Below are positions 37,802 to 46,072 of a stretch of 64,000 nucleotides of DNA, one piece after another (the first letter of the stretch is position 1; each line of letters begins with the position of its first letter). This DNA comes from Streptantibioticus cattleyicolor NRRL 8057 = DSM 46488. Lineage in GTDB: Bacteria; Actinomycetota; Actinomycetes; Streptomycetales; Streptomycetaceae. The stretch lies in NCBI RefSeq assembly GCF_000240165.1, contig NC_017586.1, forward strand, positions 3,968,001-4,032,000. Reading direction: 5' to 3'. The position numbers and the translations under genes are program-made. Under the pieces are notes generated by a model. It saw only the letters and a list, made by a program, of their open reading frames with translations. It ran no database searches and had not been told where the DNA came from.

Positions 37802-39988
37802 CTAATCGGCTCGCGGGGTCCAGCGCCGGGCGCTCCGCACGGCCATGGAGCCTCCGGCCCAGGTGATGAGGGCCGCCATGGCGAGACTGGCGGCGAGCAT
37901 GACGCCGTAGAGGGTGACGGGCCATTCGGCGCTCTGCTCCCCGTTGGTCGCCGGTATGGCGAGGAACGCTTCGAGCAGGACGCCGGCGACCCCGGCCAGC
38001 AGCACCGGGACGCCGAGTGACCACAGCGCGGTGCGCCGTACGAAGCGGGTGTTGCCGGAGAGCACGCTGAGCGGGGCCATCGCCGTGCCGAAGCGGAGGA
38101 ATTCGGAGAAGGCGGCCAGCCCCATGGCCGTCAGCAGGGCGAGCGCACCGGCCGCGCCGAAGAAGGTGAGCCAGCGTGCCTGGTAGCCCAGCTCGAACGA
38201 GGTGCCACCGGCCTCTCCGAGCGTGCGCACGCTGGCGGTGAGGTCGAGTCTTTGGTGGATGGCGCCCTTGACCCGGGAGATGTCCATCTGGCGGTTCTCG
38301 TCGGTGAAGACGGCCAGCCACAAGGTGCCTTCGCTGCCGAGTTTCGTGAGGTCGCCGGTGCGCACCGTGGCCGGGGTCGGCCCGTACCACTGGTAGCTGA
38401 CCTGGCGCAGCCGTGCGTCGAGGTAGCCGTAGGCGACGTCCTGGCTGTGACCGGCGGCGGGGCAGTCGAGCCGGAGGGCCTTCAGGTCGGGGCAGGGTGC
38501 CTGGACGATCCGGTGCCCGGCGGGGCCCGGGCCGAGGGAGACCACGTGCGTCCCGGAAGGGAGCGCGGCGCGGAACTCCGGCCCGAGCCTGGCCGAGGGG
38601 GACGCCTGGAGGATGAGCATGGTCCGGCTGCGGGGTGAGTGCAGCAGCGTGAGGTTTCCGGAGCGGTTGCTGGTCATGCTGGACAGGATCTGGGTCTGGC
38701 CGACCACCCCGATCGCGACGACCAGCGCGGTCACCAGGCGGACGGCCGCACCCGGCCGGGCGGCGGCCCGCCGGGCGGCGACGAGCCCCGCGCCCCCGCC
38801 GTTCCTCCGTGCCCGCTCGGCCAACGGACGGGCGGCGCGCGTCCCCCACCAGGCGAGCAGGCCGGGCAGGGTGACGAGTACCCCCAGCGTCGCGGCGCAG
38901 TACACCGGGGCCGCCAGGCTGTTGCCGGCGAAGAGGGTGCCGGAGAACCAGGCGAGCAGCGCGAACGCCGGACACATGCCCACGCACAGCAGGCGCAGCA
39001 GCCCTCCGCGGTGTGAACCGGGCCGTGTCGACGCGGACTTCGCCCTCCGCAGCGGACGGAGCACGACCACGAGAGCCAGCGTGAGGAGGGGGGCCAGGAG
39101 TACGGCCGCCACGAGCCGGGGCCACGCCTGGCGCATGTCGGCGGCGGCCAGGGTGTAGTCGATCCACGGCAGCCGGACGTTCCAGACCGTCGAGGCCGCC
39201 ACGATCAGGCCACCGAGCACGGTGCCGTATCCGATCGGGAGGGCCGCCTCGCCCCACTCCATCCAGAGGCGTGCCGCACGGCCGGCGCCGAGCGCTTCCA
39301 CCAGGGCGGCGCGGCGGTCGCGTCCGGCCGAGCCCATCCGGATCGCGGCACCCGCCAGGACGAGCGCGGGACCGGCGAAGAGGACGGCGATCATCGCGAG
39401 CAACTGCCCCGCCGGACGGATGATCGTCAGGTCCCCGAAGCCGCCTTCCTCGTGCCGTCCGTAACCGGAGATGCCCACCCACCCGTCGGTGCTCGCGGCC
39501 ATGGCGTCGGTGGGGCGCACGTACGCCAGCCGTTCCCCCGGCGAGGCGAGCCCCGACTCGCCGATGGTTCCCGCGACCTGGCCGTACCGGTGGGTGAAAT
39601 CCTCGGCGGGCGAACCGTCGCGCAACGCCGGTGACAGGTAGACCTTGCCCGGGGCGGGCCAGCGGGTCAGACCCGGCGGCAGCGGCGCGTCATGCGTCAC
39701 GGGGGCGACGGCCACGACGTAGAACTGGCGCCCCTGGTAGGAGTCCCAGTAGCTGGTCCACCGCGCCCGTACGTCGGCGGGGCGCGCCGCGGGCACCGGC
39801 TCGCGGGCGTCCGCCCGCACCTGGCGCGCGTCGTACGTCGCCGACGTCGCGACGAAAGCCGATCCGGCGAGAACGAGGACGGCCACGGCACACAGCAGGG
39901 CGACCGAGCGGGCTCGCCCCCCTTCCGCCGCACGTCCCGCCGCCCGGCCTATCCGCAGCATCTGCCACCACAACGAGCCGCGCATCAC
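37802..39988 (-). CDS. FtsX-like ABC permease, bacteriocin-associated type
   Basis: This 728-residue membrane protein has an N-terminal helix (ALLCAVAVLVLAGSAFVATS), a large extracytoplasmic domain, a cluster of helices near residues 205-330, a second large outer loop, and three C-terminal helices. This matches MacB/FtsX-type permeases and the bacteriocin-associated integral membrane proteins of lactococcin-972 systems. GTG 39988 overlaps the stop of the ATPase gene (GTGA). An outer-loop pair of cysteines (CPDLKALRLDC) may form a disulfide. With the ATPase it probably exports or gives immunity to the lactococcin-like peptide encoded at 43047. Confidence 0.8.
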   Translation of the reverse strand: MMRGSLWWQMLRIGRAAGRAAEGGRARSVALLCAVAVLVLAGSAFVATSATYDARQVRADAREPVPAARPADVRARWTSYWDSYQGRQFYVVAVAPVTHDAPLPPGLTRWPAPGKVYLSPALRDGSPAEDFTHRYGQVAGTIGESGLASPGERLAYVRPTDAMAASTDGWVGISGYGRHEEGGFGDLTIIRPAGQLLAMIAVLFAGPALVLAGAAIRMGSAGRDRRAALVEALGAGRAARLWMEWGEAALPIGYGTVLGGLIVAASTVWNVRLPWIDYTLAAADMRQAWPRLVAAVLLAPLLTLALVVVLRPLRRAKSASTRPGSHRGGLLRLLCVGMCPAFALLAWFSGTLFAGNSLAAPVYCAATLGVLVTLPGLLAWWGTRAARPLAERARRNGGGAGLVAARRAAARPGAAVRLVTALVVAIGVVGQTQILSSMTSNRSGNLTLLHSPRSRTMLILQASPSARLGPEFRAALPSGTHVVSLGPGPAGHRIVQAPCPDLKALRLDCPAAGHSQDVAYGYLDARLRQVSYQWYGPTPATVRTGDLTKLGSEGTLWLAVFTDENRQMDISRVKGAIHQRLDLTASVRTLGEAGGTSFELGYQARWLTFFGAAGALALLTAMGLAAFSEFLRFGTAMAPLSVLSGNTRFVRRTALWSLGVPVLLAGVAGVLLEAFLAIPATNGEQSAEWPVTLYGVMLAASLAMAALITWAGGSMAVRSARRWTPRAD

Positions 39989-40665
39989 CCGGCACCCCCG
40001 GGTACGAGCTCACCGGCGCGCAGCCGCAGCACCCGGTCGGCCCGCGCCGCCACCGTCGCGTCGTGGGTGACCACGACCAGCGCGCACCCGTGCTCCTTCG
40101 GCGCCGCGAAGAGCAGCGCCGCGATCTGCGCCCGCGACTCCTCGTCCAGCGAACCGGTGGGTTCGTCGGCCAGCAGCAGATCCGGCGCGCCCATCAACGC
40201 CCGTGCCACCGCGACACGTTGCCGCTCACCGCCCGACAACTCCGCCGTCGTCACCGCGCCGAGACCGGCCAGCCCGACCGCGTCCAGCAACTCACCGGCG
40301 CGCGCGTACGCCGTCCTGCCGGGCGATCCGCCCAGCAGACCCGCCAACGCGACGTTCTCCACCGGCTTCAGCTCCGGAAGCAACTCGCCGAACTGGAACA
40401 CCATCCCGACGTGCGCACGGCGAAACGCGGCCAGCTTGCCCCCACGTAATGCCGCCACATCCTGGCCGGCCACGAGAATACGTCCGGAATCGGGTCTGAC
40501 CAGTCCGAGCAGCAGGGACAGCAACGTGCTTTTCCCCGCGCCGGAAGGCCCCATGACGGCGACCGACTCACCGGCCCGTACGGACAGGCCGACATGGTTC
40601 AGCAACTGGCGTCCGGCGATCTCGTACGTCAGGTCTTCGACTTCAACCGGCATTACGCCAGCCAT
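39985..40665 (-). CDS. ABC transporter ATPase, MacB/lactococcin-972 exporter type
   Basis: This 226-residue ATPase has Walker A GPSGAGKST (about residues 41-49), Q-loop VFQFGELLPEL, signature LSGGERQRVAVA, Walker B LLLADEPTGSLD and H-loop VVVTHD, typical of LolD/MacB-class ATPases that partner with FtsX-like permeases. Start ATG 40665 follows AAAGGCCCC; ATG 40653 is an alternative. It is co-translated with the permease. The association with the bacteriocin is inferred from family and proximity; an IS copy (41061-41929) now separates them. Confidence 0.85.
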   Translation of the reverse strand: MAGVMPVEVEDLTYEIAGRQLLNHVGLSVRAGESVAVMGPSGAGKSTLLSLLLGLVRPDSGRILVAGQDVAALRGGKLAAFRRAHVGMVFQFGELLPELKPVENVALAGLLGGSPGRTAYARAGELLDAVGLAGLGAVTTAELSGGERQRVAVARALMGAPDLLLADEPTGSLDEESRAQIAALLFAAPKEHGCALVVVTHDATVAARADRVLRLRAGELVPGGAG

Positions 40666-41060
40666 TGCGGTGGGGCCTTTCTTTCCGGTGGGGTACGGCG
40701 AACCGCCGGGCCGGTGGCCGCGCGACGCAGCCCCGATCCCGGCGGAGTCCGGCCTGGTCAGCCGTGGGAGTGGTTGTCCGTCCACCACGCGCTGCAGTCG
40801 TCGGGCTGCAGCGACAGGGACGTGCGGGTCCGGTTGTCCCTTCCTTGGCTTCCTGGGAATGTGGCCTGTCGGCCGGTTTCCTTCGGCCGCGCAAGTGACC
40901 AGCAAAATAAGGCGTGGCGAGCATCAGAATCTAGCATTCCTGTAAGTGAAGCGCCGTGTTATTGATCTGATGCATGGCAGGTGAATGGCTGATTTTCCTC
41001 TTCTTCTCCGTCACGTCATGTGCGATACGGACAGGCGAGGTCGTCGGGCACCCGACCCTA
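40666..41060. other. Upstream region of the ABC transporter
   Basis: No firm gene. A hairpin (CGCTGCAG 40790-40797 with CTGCAGCG 40806-40813) lies upstream of the ATPase gene. A 59-codon minus-strand frame (40937 to 40758) ending in a Cys/Trp-rich tail (DDCSAWWTDNHSHG) exists, but it lacks a spaced ribosome site. The stretch 40900-41040 is clearly lower in GC than its neighbours, consistent with acquired DNA. Confidence 0.4.
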
Positions 41061-41929
41061 AGGGCTGTCCCGTAAATGATCTCTGACGGGTCTGGTGGCC
41101 TGCTGGTTTCTGCGTCACCCGGCAAGGACGAGGTTGTGCAGGCGGGCGATGCCGAGCATGGCGTGCTGGACGCCGTCGCCCTTCAGCCGGCAGTCGCGAA
41201 GGATCTTCCAGCCCTTCATCCGGGCGAAGACGTGCTCTACACGGGCGCGGACTTTGCGGTGGGAGGCGTTGTGCTCCTCCTTCCATTCCGGGAGTTCGGT
41301 CTGGCCCTTCTCGCGGCGGTGCGGGATGACCAGGCCGGTGCCCCGGTAGCCGCCATCTGCGATGACCGTGGTCTTGCCGACGGCGTCTTTCGCGCCGGAC
41401 AGCTCCCACGCCTTGCAGTCGTTGCGGTTGCCTGCGACTGGTCGGCCGACCGCGACGACGAGCCGGGTGTCGGCGTCGATGACGACCTGGTGGTTGGTGG
41501 AGTACCGGTAGTTCTTGGACTGCTCGGCGATGGTGTGGTCACGGGTGGGAACGAGGGTGCCGTCCATGATGAGCACGGTGTCCTTGCGGAACCGCTTGCG
41601 CTGCTGGAGCGCGAGCGCGGGCCCGAGGTGGTCGATGATGCGGTCGGCCGCCGACTTGGACACCCCGAACAGCGGGGCCAGTTGGCGCAGGGTCAGGTTC
41701 GTCCGCCAGTACGCGGCGATCAGGAGCACGCGGTCCTCCAGCGGCAGGCTCCATGGCCGACCCTTGCGCACCGGGTCCACACCCTCACGCCGGAGCGCGG
41801 TGATCAGCTTGCCGAACTGGCGCGGGCTCAGCCCAGTGAACGGGGCTATCCAGGAGGGCTCAGACGCCGTGATCACACCAGACACAGCCAGATCATCTCA
41901 CCCGTGACCAGCAGTTACGGGACAGCCCT
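41061..41929 (-). mobile_element. IS5-family insertion sequence, copy 1
   Basis: This 869-bp element has 15-bp perfect terminal inverted repeats (AGGGCTGTCCCGTAA at the left; its complement ends at 41929). It is bounded by TA on both sides (41059-41060 and 41930-41931) within an original CTAG target. It carries one transposase gene on the minus strand. It is the same length as the copy at 50088-50956 and differs from it at one base I can detect (41567). Confidence 0.93.
41115..41885 (-). CDS. IS5-family transposase (DDE_4 type)
   Basis: This 256-residue transposase has an N-terminal HTH (LTLRQLAPLFGVSKSAADRI) and a DDE catalytic core: Asp in VLIMDGTLVPTRD (about residue 108), Asp in VIADGGYRGTGL (about 175) and Glu in ARVEHVFARMKG (about 218). 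It appears intact and is in one frame. The GTG start 41885 lies 44 bp inside the element. Residue 107 is Met here and Val in the other copy. Confidence 0.95.
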   Translation of the reverse strand: MSGVITASEPSWIAPFTGLSPRQFGKLITALRREGVDPVRKGRPWSLPLEDRVLLIAAYWRTNLTLRQLAPLFGVSKSAADRIIDHLGPALALQQRKRFRKDTVLIMDGTLVPTRDHTIAEQSKNYRYSTNHQVVIDADTRLVVAVGRPVAGNRNDCKAWELSGAKDAVGKTTVIADGGYRGTGLVIPHRREKGQTELPEWKEEHNASHRKVRARVEHVFARMKGWKILRDCRLKGDGVQHAMLGIARLHNLVLAG

Positions 41930-42042
41930 TAGCTTGTCACGAGACCGGGTCCGGATCGCCGGCACATGTCCGCCTCTCCCTCGTCCACTGCACAGGTCGC
42001 ACGTCCCCATGGCTCACGGTGGTCAGCGACTACCATGCGGCC

Positions 42043-42414
42043 ATGATCAGGGCTGCCGTGTTCGATGTCGGCCCCGCCCGCGCCGTGCACCGCGGCGCCG
42101 ACCGGGACAGGCCCGCAGACGGCCGAGCCCGACGGCGAGCAGGCCGCCGGGCGCCCCCCTCCGCCGGGCCGGTCCCGGACGGCTCGGCGGGCATCGCCCC
42201 GCACGGGGTCTACGCCGAGGTACGCGCCATCCACGACGAAGTCAGGCCCGTCTCGGCCAAGTTGGGCGCCGGGCCGCAGCACGCTGCGCAGATCGCCGAC
42301 CGCGAGACCCCCTTGCGGATCCTGGAGCGCGCCCGCTGGCCGCTCCCGTCCATCGGTGCCCTGTGCGGCATCGCCGGGGTGATCGCCAGCGTGATCGCCA
42401 TCTACCACCACTGA
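42043..42414 (+). pseudogene. Chimeric small ORF: HAD-like start joined to a phage-type membrane tail
   Basis: The frame from ATG 42043 starts MIRAAVFDVG, the hallmark N-terminus of a HAD hydrolase. After 10 residues it becomes Arg/Pro-rich. From about residue 55 it reads GVYAEVRAIHDEVRPVSAKL and ends in a membrane helix (GALCGIAGVIASVIAIYHH), like small holin-type phage proteins. This looks like a junction of two broken genes next to the IS. The tail alone could still be expressed. Not confidently functional. Confidence 0.45.
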
Positions 42415-43046
42415 CTACGCCCCGCCCCTCCCTGGTTCTCCGCTAGGGCGGGCGCCCGGGAAGGGGTGGTCGGCAGGGCCAGGCCCGAAGGCCACGCCGC
42501 AGACAGCGCGTGACACGGCCCTGCTGGTCAGCAGGTCCCCCACAAGAGGAGAACGCCCTCATGGTATCCGCCTGCCTACGCCTGAAGCCGCCCCCGGGGC
42601 GCTCGATGGCACCCGGCCTGTGGAAGGGCTGCACGACCTTAAAGCGCGTGGTGGCGACGCTGCGAGCAGTACGCCCGTGGCGACGTCTGATGCACTGAGC
42701 AGTAGAAACGCAAAAAACGAGCCTTGGACGAACGTTGCGAACCCGACATTCAGGGCGTTCCATGCAGATGGCATGGGATCGGATATGTAAATGCCTGCAA
42801 TGTCCAAACCATCGGACCGATTCAGTAGGCGAAGAGGAACCAGGGAAACCGGCCTATTTTTCGATGACCGCCAGGCTTCCCAAGGTACCTATCGAGCACA
42901 ATCCAGCCATCGACTTAAGAGCATGCAGCACGCATGAGCCATTTCCAGCCATCTCCTCAGCAGGCCCTTTACTGGGAAACGTTGAACGCCGAAGATCTTC
43001 TGCGGAAGGTCAATCCCGATTCAACTAGAAGGAGGATGTGGTCTTT
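42415..43046. other. Low-GC upstream region of the bacteriocin gene
   Basis: No gene that I trust. A palindrome CCTGCTG-GT-CAGCAGG lies at 42520-42535. A 45-codon frame from ATG 42561, after GAGGAG, is possible but has no recognisable product. Base composition from about 42700 to 43040 is markedly less GC-rich than the core genes, suggesting recent acquisition. Confidence 0.4.
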
Positions 43047-43460
43047 ATGAAGACCCTCGGCAGATCAATCGCCCTCATCGGTGCGGCTGCGGCATTGTCC
43101 GCTGGAGCCTTCATTTCGCCAGCCACTGCGGCAGCTCCCCAGCAGCAGGCGCCCGCGTTCCTGGGGCACCCGAAGGCATGGGGCGAGGTGACTTTCACCA
43201 TCAACCCTTCTTCGAAGACGATGTCTCCGCAGAGGGCCACTGAAAGTGTCGGCGGTGGAACATGGGAATACGGCTCCGGCATTGACGGCGGCAGCAAGTC
43301 ATGCTGGTCCAATTACGTACACCCGTCGCTGCGTCACTCGGCGACGGCGACCATCGCCAACGCCGTGGACAAGGAGTACGCCGACGCCGGTAGCTGGGCG
43401 GACGCATACGTCACCGCCGGCCTCAGCTACACCTGCAAGGCGTACTGGGCGACGTACTAA
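43047..43460 (+). CDS. Lactococcin-972-family bacteriocin precursor
   Basis: This 137-residue secreted peptide has a Sec signal (MKTLGRSIALIGAAAALSAG, cleavage near residue 28). The C-terminal domain has the lactococcin 972 pattern: GGTWEYGSG near residue 70, WSNYVHPSLRHSATA, and AGSWADAYVTAGLSYTCKAYW. Lactococcin 972 blocks septum formation by binding lipid II in its known host. Cys86 and Cys130 could form a disulfide. ATG 43047 lies 11 nt after a very strong AGAAGGAGG site. The mature part is longer than that of the type member because of an N-terminal stretch of about 40 residues. The cognate-looking ABC genes lie at 37802-40665, on the other side of an IS. Confidence 0.85.
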   Translation: MKTLGRSIALIGAAAALSAGAFISPATAAAPQQQAPAFLGHPKAWGEVTFTINPSSKTMSPQRATESVGGGTWEYGSGIDGGSKSCWSNYVHPSLRHSATATIANAVDKEYADAGSWADAYVTAGLSYTCKAYWATY

Positions 43461-43835
43461 GGGCTAGGCTCTCCGTCGTCGTGGTCCCGGCCGGTCCGTG
43501 GTTCTCCGGAGGCCTTGCCGGGACCTCGCCCTCTCAACAGGGGGTCCGGAGACTCCCTCGACTGAAGGGGACGTAGAGCAGCAGTCGGTACCTGAGTCCG
43601 GACGCCGCTTCGGCGGAGCAGCACAACGGATATTTGGTGCCGGAGTCGCCGTGTCGGCAGCAGTAGGCGTCCCCGCAGGCCCGGTGATCATCGGTCGGTC
43701 AAGTTGCGCCAAAAGCGGCTGCTGGCTCGCGATGACGGCTATCATCCCCTTGGACGAGGGTGGTGTCCAGTAGCGCGCTGGTGTCAATTGCCCGGTTCGT
43801 CCGCCTGGTCACCGAAAAGGGAAACTTCAAGCATC
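43461..43835. other. Spacer after the bacteriocin gene
   Basis: I see no supported gene. Open frames on both strands here have no recognisable similarity. No clear hairpin terminator follows the bacteriocin stop. Confidence 0.35.
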
Positions 43836-44459
43836 GTGCACTCTTCGCGATCCCGTATCTTGGCGTCTGTGGCCGCGCTGGCAGTTGGCGCGGTCCTCGG
43901 GGTTCTCGGCCCACTTCTCAACATAGCTGGCGGCCCGACAGGCCATGTGGCAAGTCTCGTCCTGTCCGCCGGATGGGCCTGGGCCGCACTGGCTTTCTGT
44001 GTCGGCCTCACACGGAGATCCAAAATGGAGTCCGCCATCCTGGCCCCCGCATCTCTGATCATCGCGGTGATCGCATACTACGCGACCAAAATTACGCAAG
44101 GAGACTACCTAGCGTACGACCATGCCGACCCTTCCGGGAAGACAACGTATATCGACTGGGCCGACGCACTATCAAAGGCGGCGGTCTGGTGCTTAGTCGC
44201 TTGCATTCTCGGCTCTCTCTTGGGACTGGCCGGTAATTTGGCGCGGAGGCACGGTATTCGCGGCCTACCTTTCCGAGTGCTGGTTCCGCTGGTGGCTATC
44301 GTTGACACGTCGATGCGACTCCGTTTCGATGCCCCCCTGCAAGGGGCAATCCCGACGACGACGTGGAACGTTATCCGCTTCGCTGCTGTGGCCGTCATCG
44401 TCATCCTCGCAGGGCACACAGTGATCACCACCCGATCCGCCGAACGGACGCACAGGTAA
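43836..44459 (+). CDS. Multi-pass membrane protein, possible bacteriocin immunity (unknown)
   Basis: This 207-residue protein has five likely membrane segments (ILASVAALAVGAVLGVLGPL, LVLSAGWAWAALAFCVGL, ILAPASLIIAVIAYY, AAVWCLVACILGSLLGLAGN, FAAVAVIVILAGHTVI). It is not recognised. Its place 375 bp downstream of the bacteriocin gene on the same strand makes an immunity role conceivable, but that is inference. It contains a TTA leucine codon at 44193-44195, which in Streptomyces makes translation dependent on the bldA tRNA. GTG 43836 is the chosen start; no strong ribosome site. Confidence 0.55.
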   Translation: MHSSRSRILASVAALAVGAVLGVLGPLLNIAGGPTGHVASLVLSAGWAWAALAFCVGLTRRSKMESAILAPASLIIAVIAYYATKITQGDYLAYDHADPSGKTTYIDWADALSKAAVWCLVACILGSLLGLAGNLARRHGIRGLPFRVLVPLVAIVDTSMRLRFDAPLQGAIPTTTWNVIRFAAVAVIVILAGHTVITTRSAERTHR

Positions 44460-44671
44460 AGCCAACCTCGACATCGACGCGCGGCGTAGCCTTCCGCAGC
44501 CAGCCAGGCTCGTCGCAACGCTCTGGAAGCGAAGGCACAGCCGCCGGCACACATAGACGGCGGCAGCGATCAACGCGACAAAACATCTGTCTGGCCGGGC
44601 GGCAGCGAAGTGGGTTGGTATTGACGCAACCACCGTCAAGCGGTCCAGCGCCGTCCTCGCCGCCAACAGCC

Positions 44672-45760
44672 CTAGTGTCCTGAGTCGTTAATTCGTGTGC
44701 AGTATGCGGCGAGAGTGCCGAGGATGTCGTCGGCGGTCTTCGTCCAGACGAACGGCTTGGGGTTCTTGTTCCATTCGTTGATCCAGCCGCGGATGTCCCG
44801 TTCGAGTTCGACGACGCTGTGGTGGGCCGAGCGGCGGAGTTTGCGGCAGGTCAGCTCGGCGAACCAGCGCTCGACGAGGTTGAGCCAGGACGCCGAGGTG
44901 GGGGTGAAGTGCAGGTGGAAGCGGGGGTGCCGGAGCAGCCACTTCTTGACCGGCTCGGTCTTGTGGGTGGCGTAGTTGTCCAGGACCAGGTGCAGGTCCA
45001 GGTCCTTGGGTACGGCGGCGTCGATGGTCTTCAGGAAGCGGAGGAACTCCTGGTGGCGATGGCGTCGGTAGTGCTGGGCTATGACCGAGCCGGACGCGAT
45101 GTCCAAGGCGGCGAACAGGCTGGTCGTGCCGTGCCGGACGTAGTCGTGCGTCATCTTCGCCGGCGTGGCCGGCGCCATCGGCAGCACCGGCTGGGTCCGG
45201 TCCAGGGCCTGTATCTGCGACTTCTCGTCCACTGCCAGGACCAGGGCGTTCTGCGGCGGGGACAGGTAAATGCCCACCACGTCGCGGACCTTGGTCACGA
45301 ACTGCGGGTCGGTCGACAGCTTCCAGGTCTCCACGATGTGCGGCTTGAGGCCGAACGCCCGCCAGATCCGGGAGACAGCCGACTGCGACATCCCCACCGC
45401 CTCGGCCATCGAACGCGTCGACCAATGCGAATCTCCTGTCGGCGGCGCCTGACCGAGCGTCCTGGCGACCAGGGCCTCGACCTGCTCGTCCGTAATCTTC
45501 CGCGGCGCCCCCGAACGCGGCCGGTCCACCAGGCCCTCCAGCCGGTCCGCGGCAAACCGGGACCGCCACTTGCGCACCGTCTCCCTCGAGACACCCAGGT
45601 CATCCGCGACCTGCGCGTTCGGTCGGCCCTCCGCGCACGCCAACACGATCCTCGACCGCAGCACCAGCGCCTGAGAGGCGGTCTGCTTGCGCATCCAACC
45701 CCGCAGCACCCGGCGTTCGTGATCGGACAACTCCAGCGGCAACGGCTTCGGACCAGGCAC
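44672..45760 (-). CDS. IS630-family transposase
   Basis: This 362-residue transposase has a winged HTH (NAQVADDLGVSRETVRKWRS), a second HTH (SMAEAVGMSQSAVSRIWRAF) and a DDE domain: Asp in ALVLAVDEKSQIQALD, Asp in LHLVLDNYATHK and Glu in SWLNLVERWFAEL. It seems intact. Its TAG stop uses the flanking C plus the duplicated TA at 44672-44674, so the gene is closed by the target site rather than by the element itself. Confidence 0.95.
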   Translation of the reverse strand: MPGPKPLPLELSDHERRVLRGWMRKQTASQALVLRSRIVLACAEGRPNAQVADDLGVSRETVRKWRSRFAADRLEGLVDRPRSGAPRKITDEQVEALVARTLGQAPPTGDSHWSTRSMAEAVGMSQSAVSRIWRAFGLKPHIVETWKLSTDPQFVTKVRDVVGIYLSPPQNALVLAVDEKSQIQALDRTQPVLPMAPATPAKMTHDYVRHGTTSLFAALDIASGSVIAQHYRRHRHQEFLRFLKTIDAAVPKDLDLHLVLDNYATHKTEPVKKWLLRHPRFHLHFTPTSASWLNLVERWFAELTCRKLRRSAHHSVVELERDIRGWINEWNKNPKPFVWTKTADDILGTLAAYCTRINDSGH

Positions 45761-45803
45761 CGCCCCACCCTACAACTGCAAGGGAACTAACGACTCGGGA
45801 CAC
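44675..45803 (-). mobile_element. IS630-family insertion sequence
   Basis: This 1129-bp element has imperfect terminal inverted repeats (GTGTCCTGAGTCGTTAA at the left against GTGTCCCGAGTCGTTAG at the right, read inward) and a TA target duplication (44673-44674 and 45804-45805), as expected for IS630/Tc1-mariner elements. The reconstructed target is CTAG. Confidence 0.92.
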
Positions 45804-46072
45804 TAGGAACCATTCCTACCTGCGCCCCCGCCCGGTCCTGCGGGACCGAGCGGGGGCGTTTCTGCGTGGCCACGTTGACCAGGGCGTCGCTCGTAGGCCG
45901 AATTCCCGAATCCCCGGCTCAGCCTCCTGCGACGGCACCGGCCGGCCTTCCGCCGAGCAGCGGCGCCCGGAACGGCGTCGGCCCCCGCGGGTGGGTGCGG
46001 GGGCCGATCACCGTTCCCCCGGCTGGCTCCGGGGGTACCGTTCTGGGTGTCGAGGCCAGAACGGAGTTCAGT

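Noticed and set aside
40758-40937. 59-codon minus-strand frame upstream of the ABC ATPase, ending DDCSAWWTDNHSHG
   Set aside because: AGGA directly abuts the ATG, no signal peptide precedes it, and no similarity to lactococcin-type peptides was found; kept only as a note in the spacer entry.
42561-42698. 45-codon frame after a GAGGAG site
   Set aside because: Product (MVSACLRLKPPPGRSMAPGL and onward) has no recognisable feature and overlaps no conserved context.
43464-43787. Open frames on both strands after the bacteriocin gene
   Set aside because: Composition is Pro/Arg-rich on one strand and the other has no recognisable domain; no ribosome sites.
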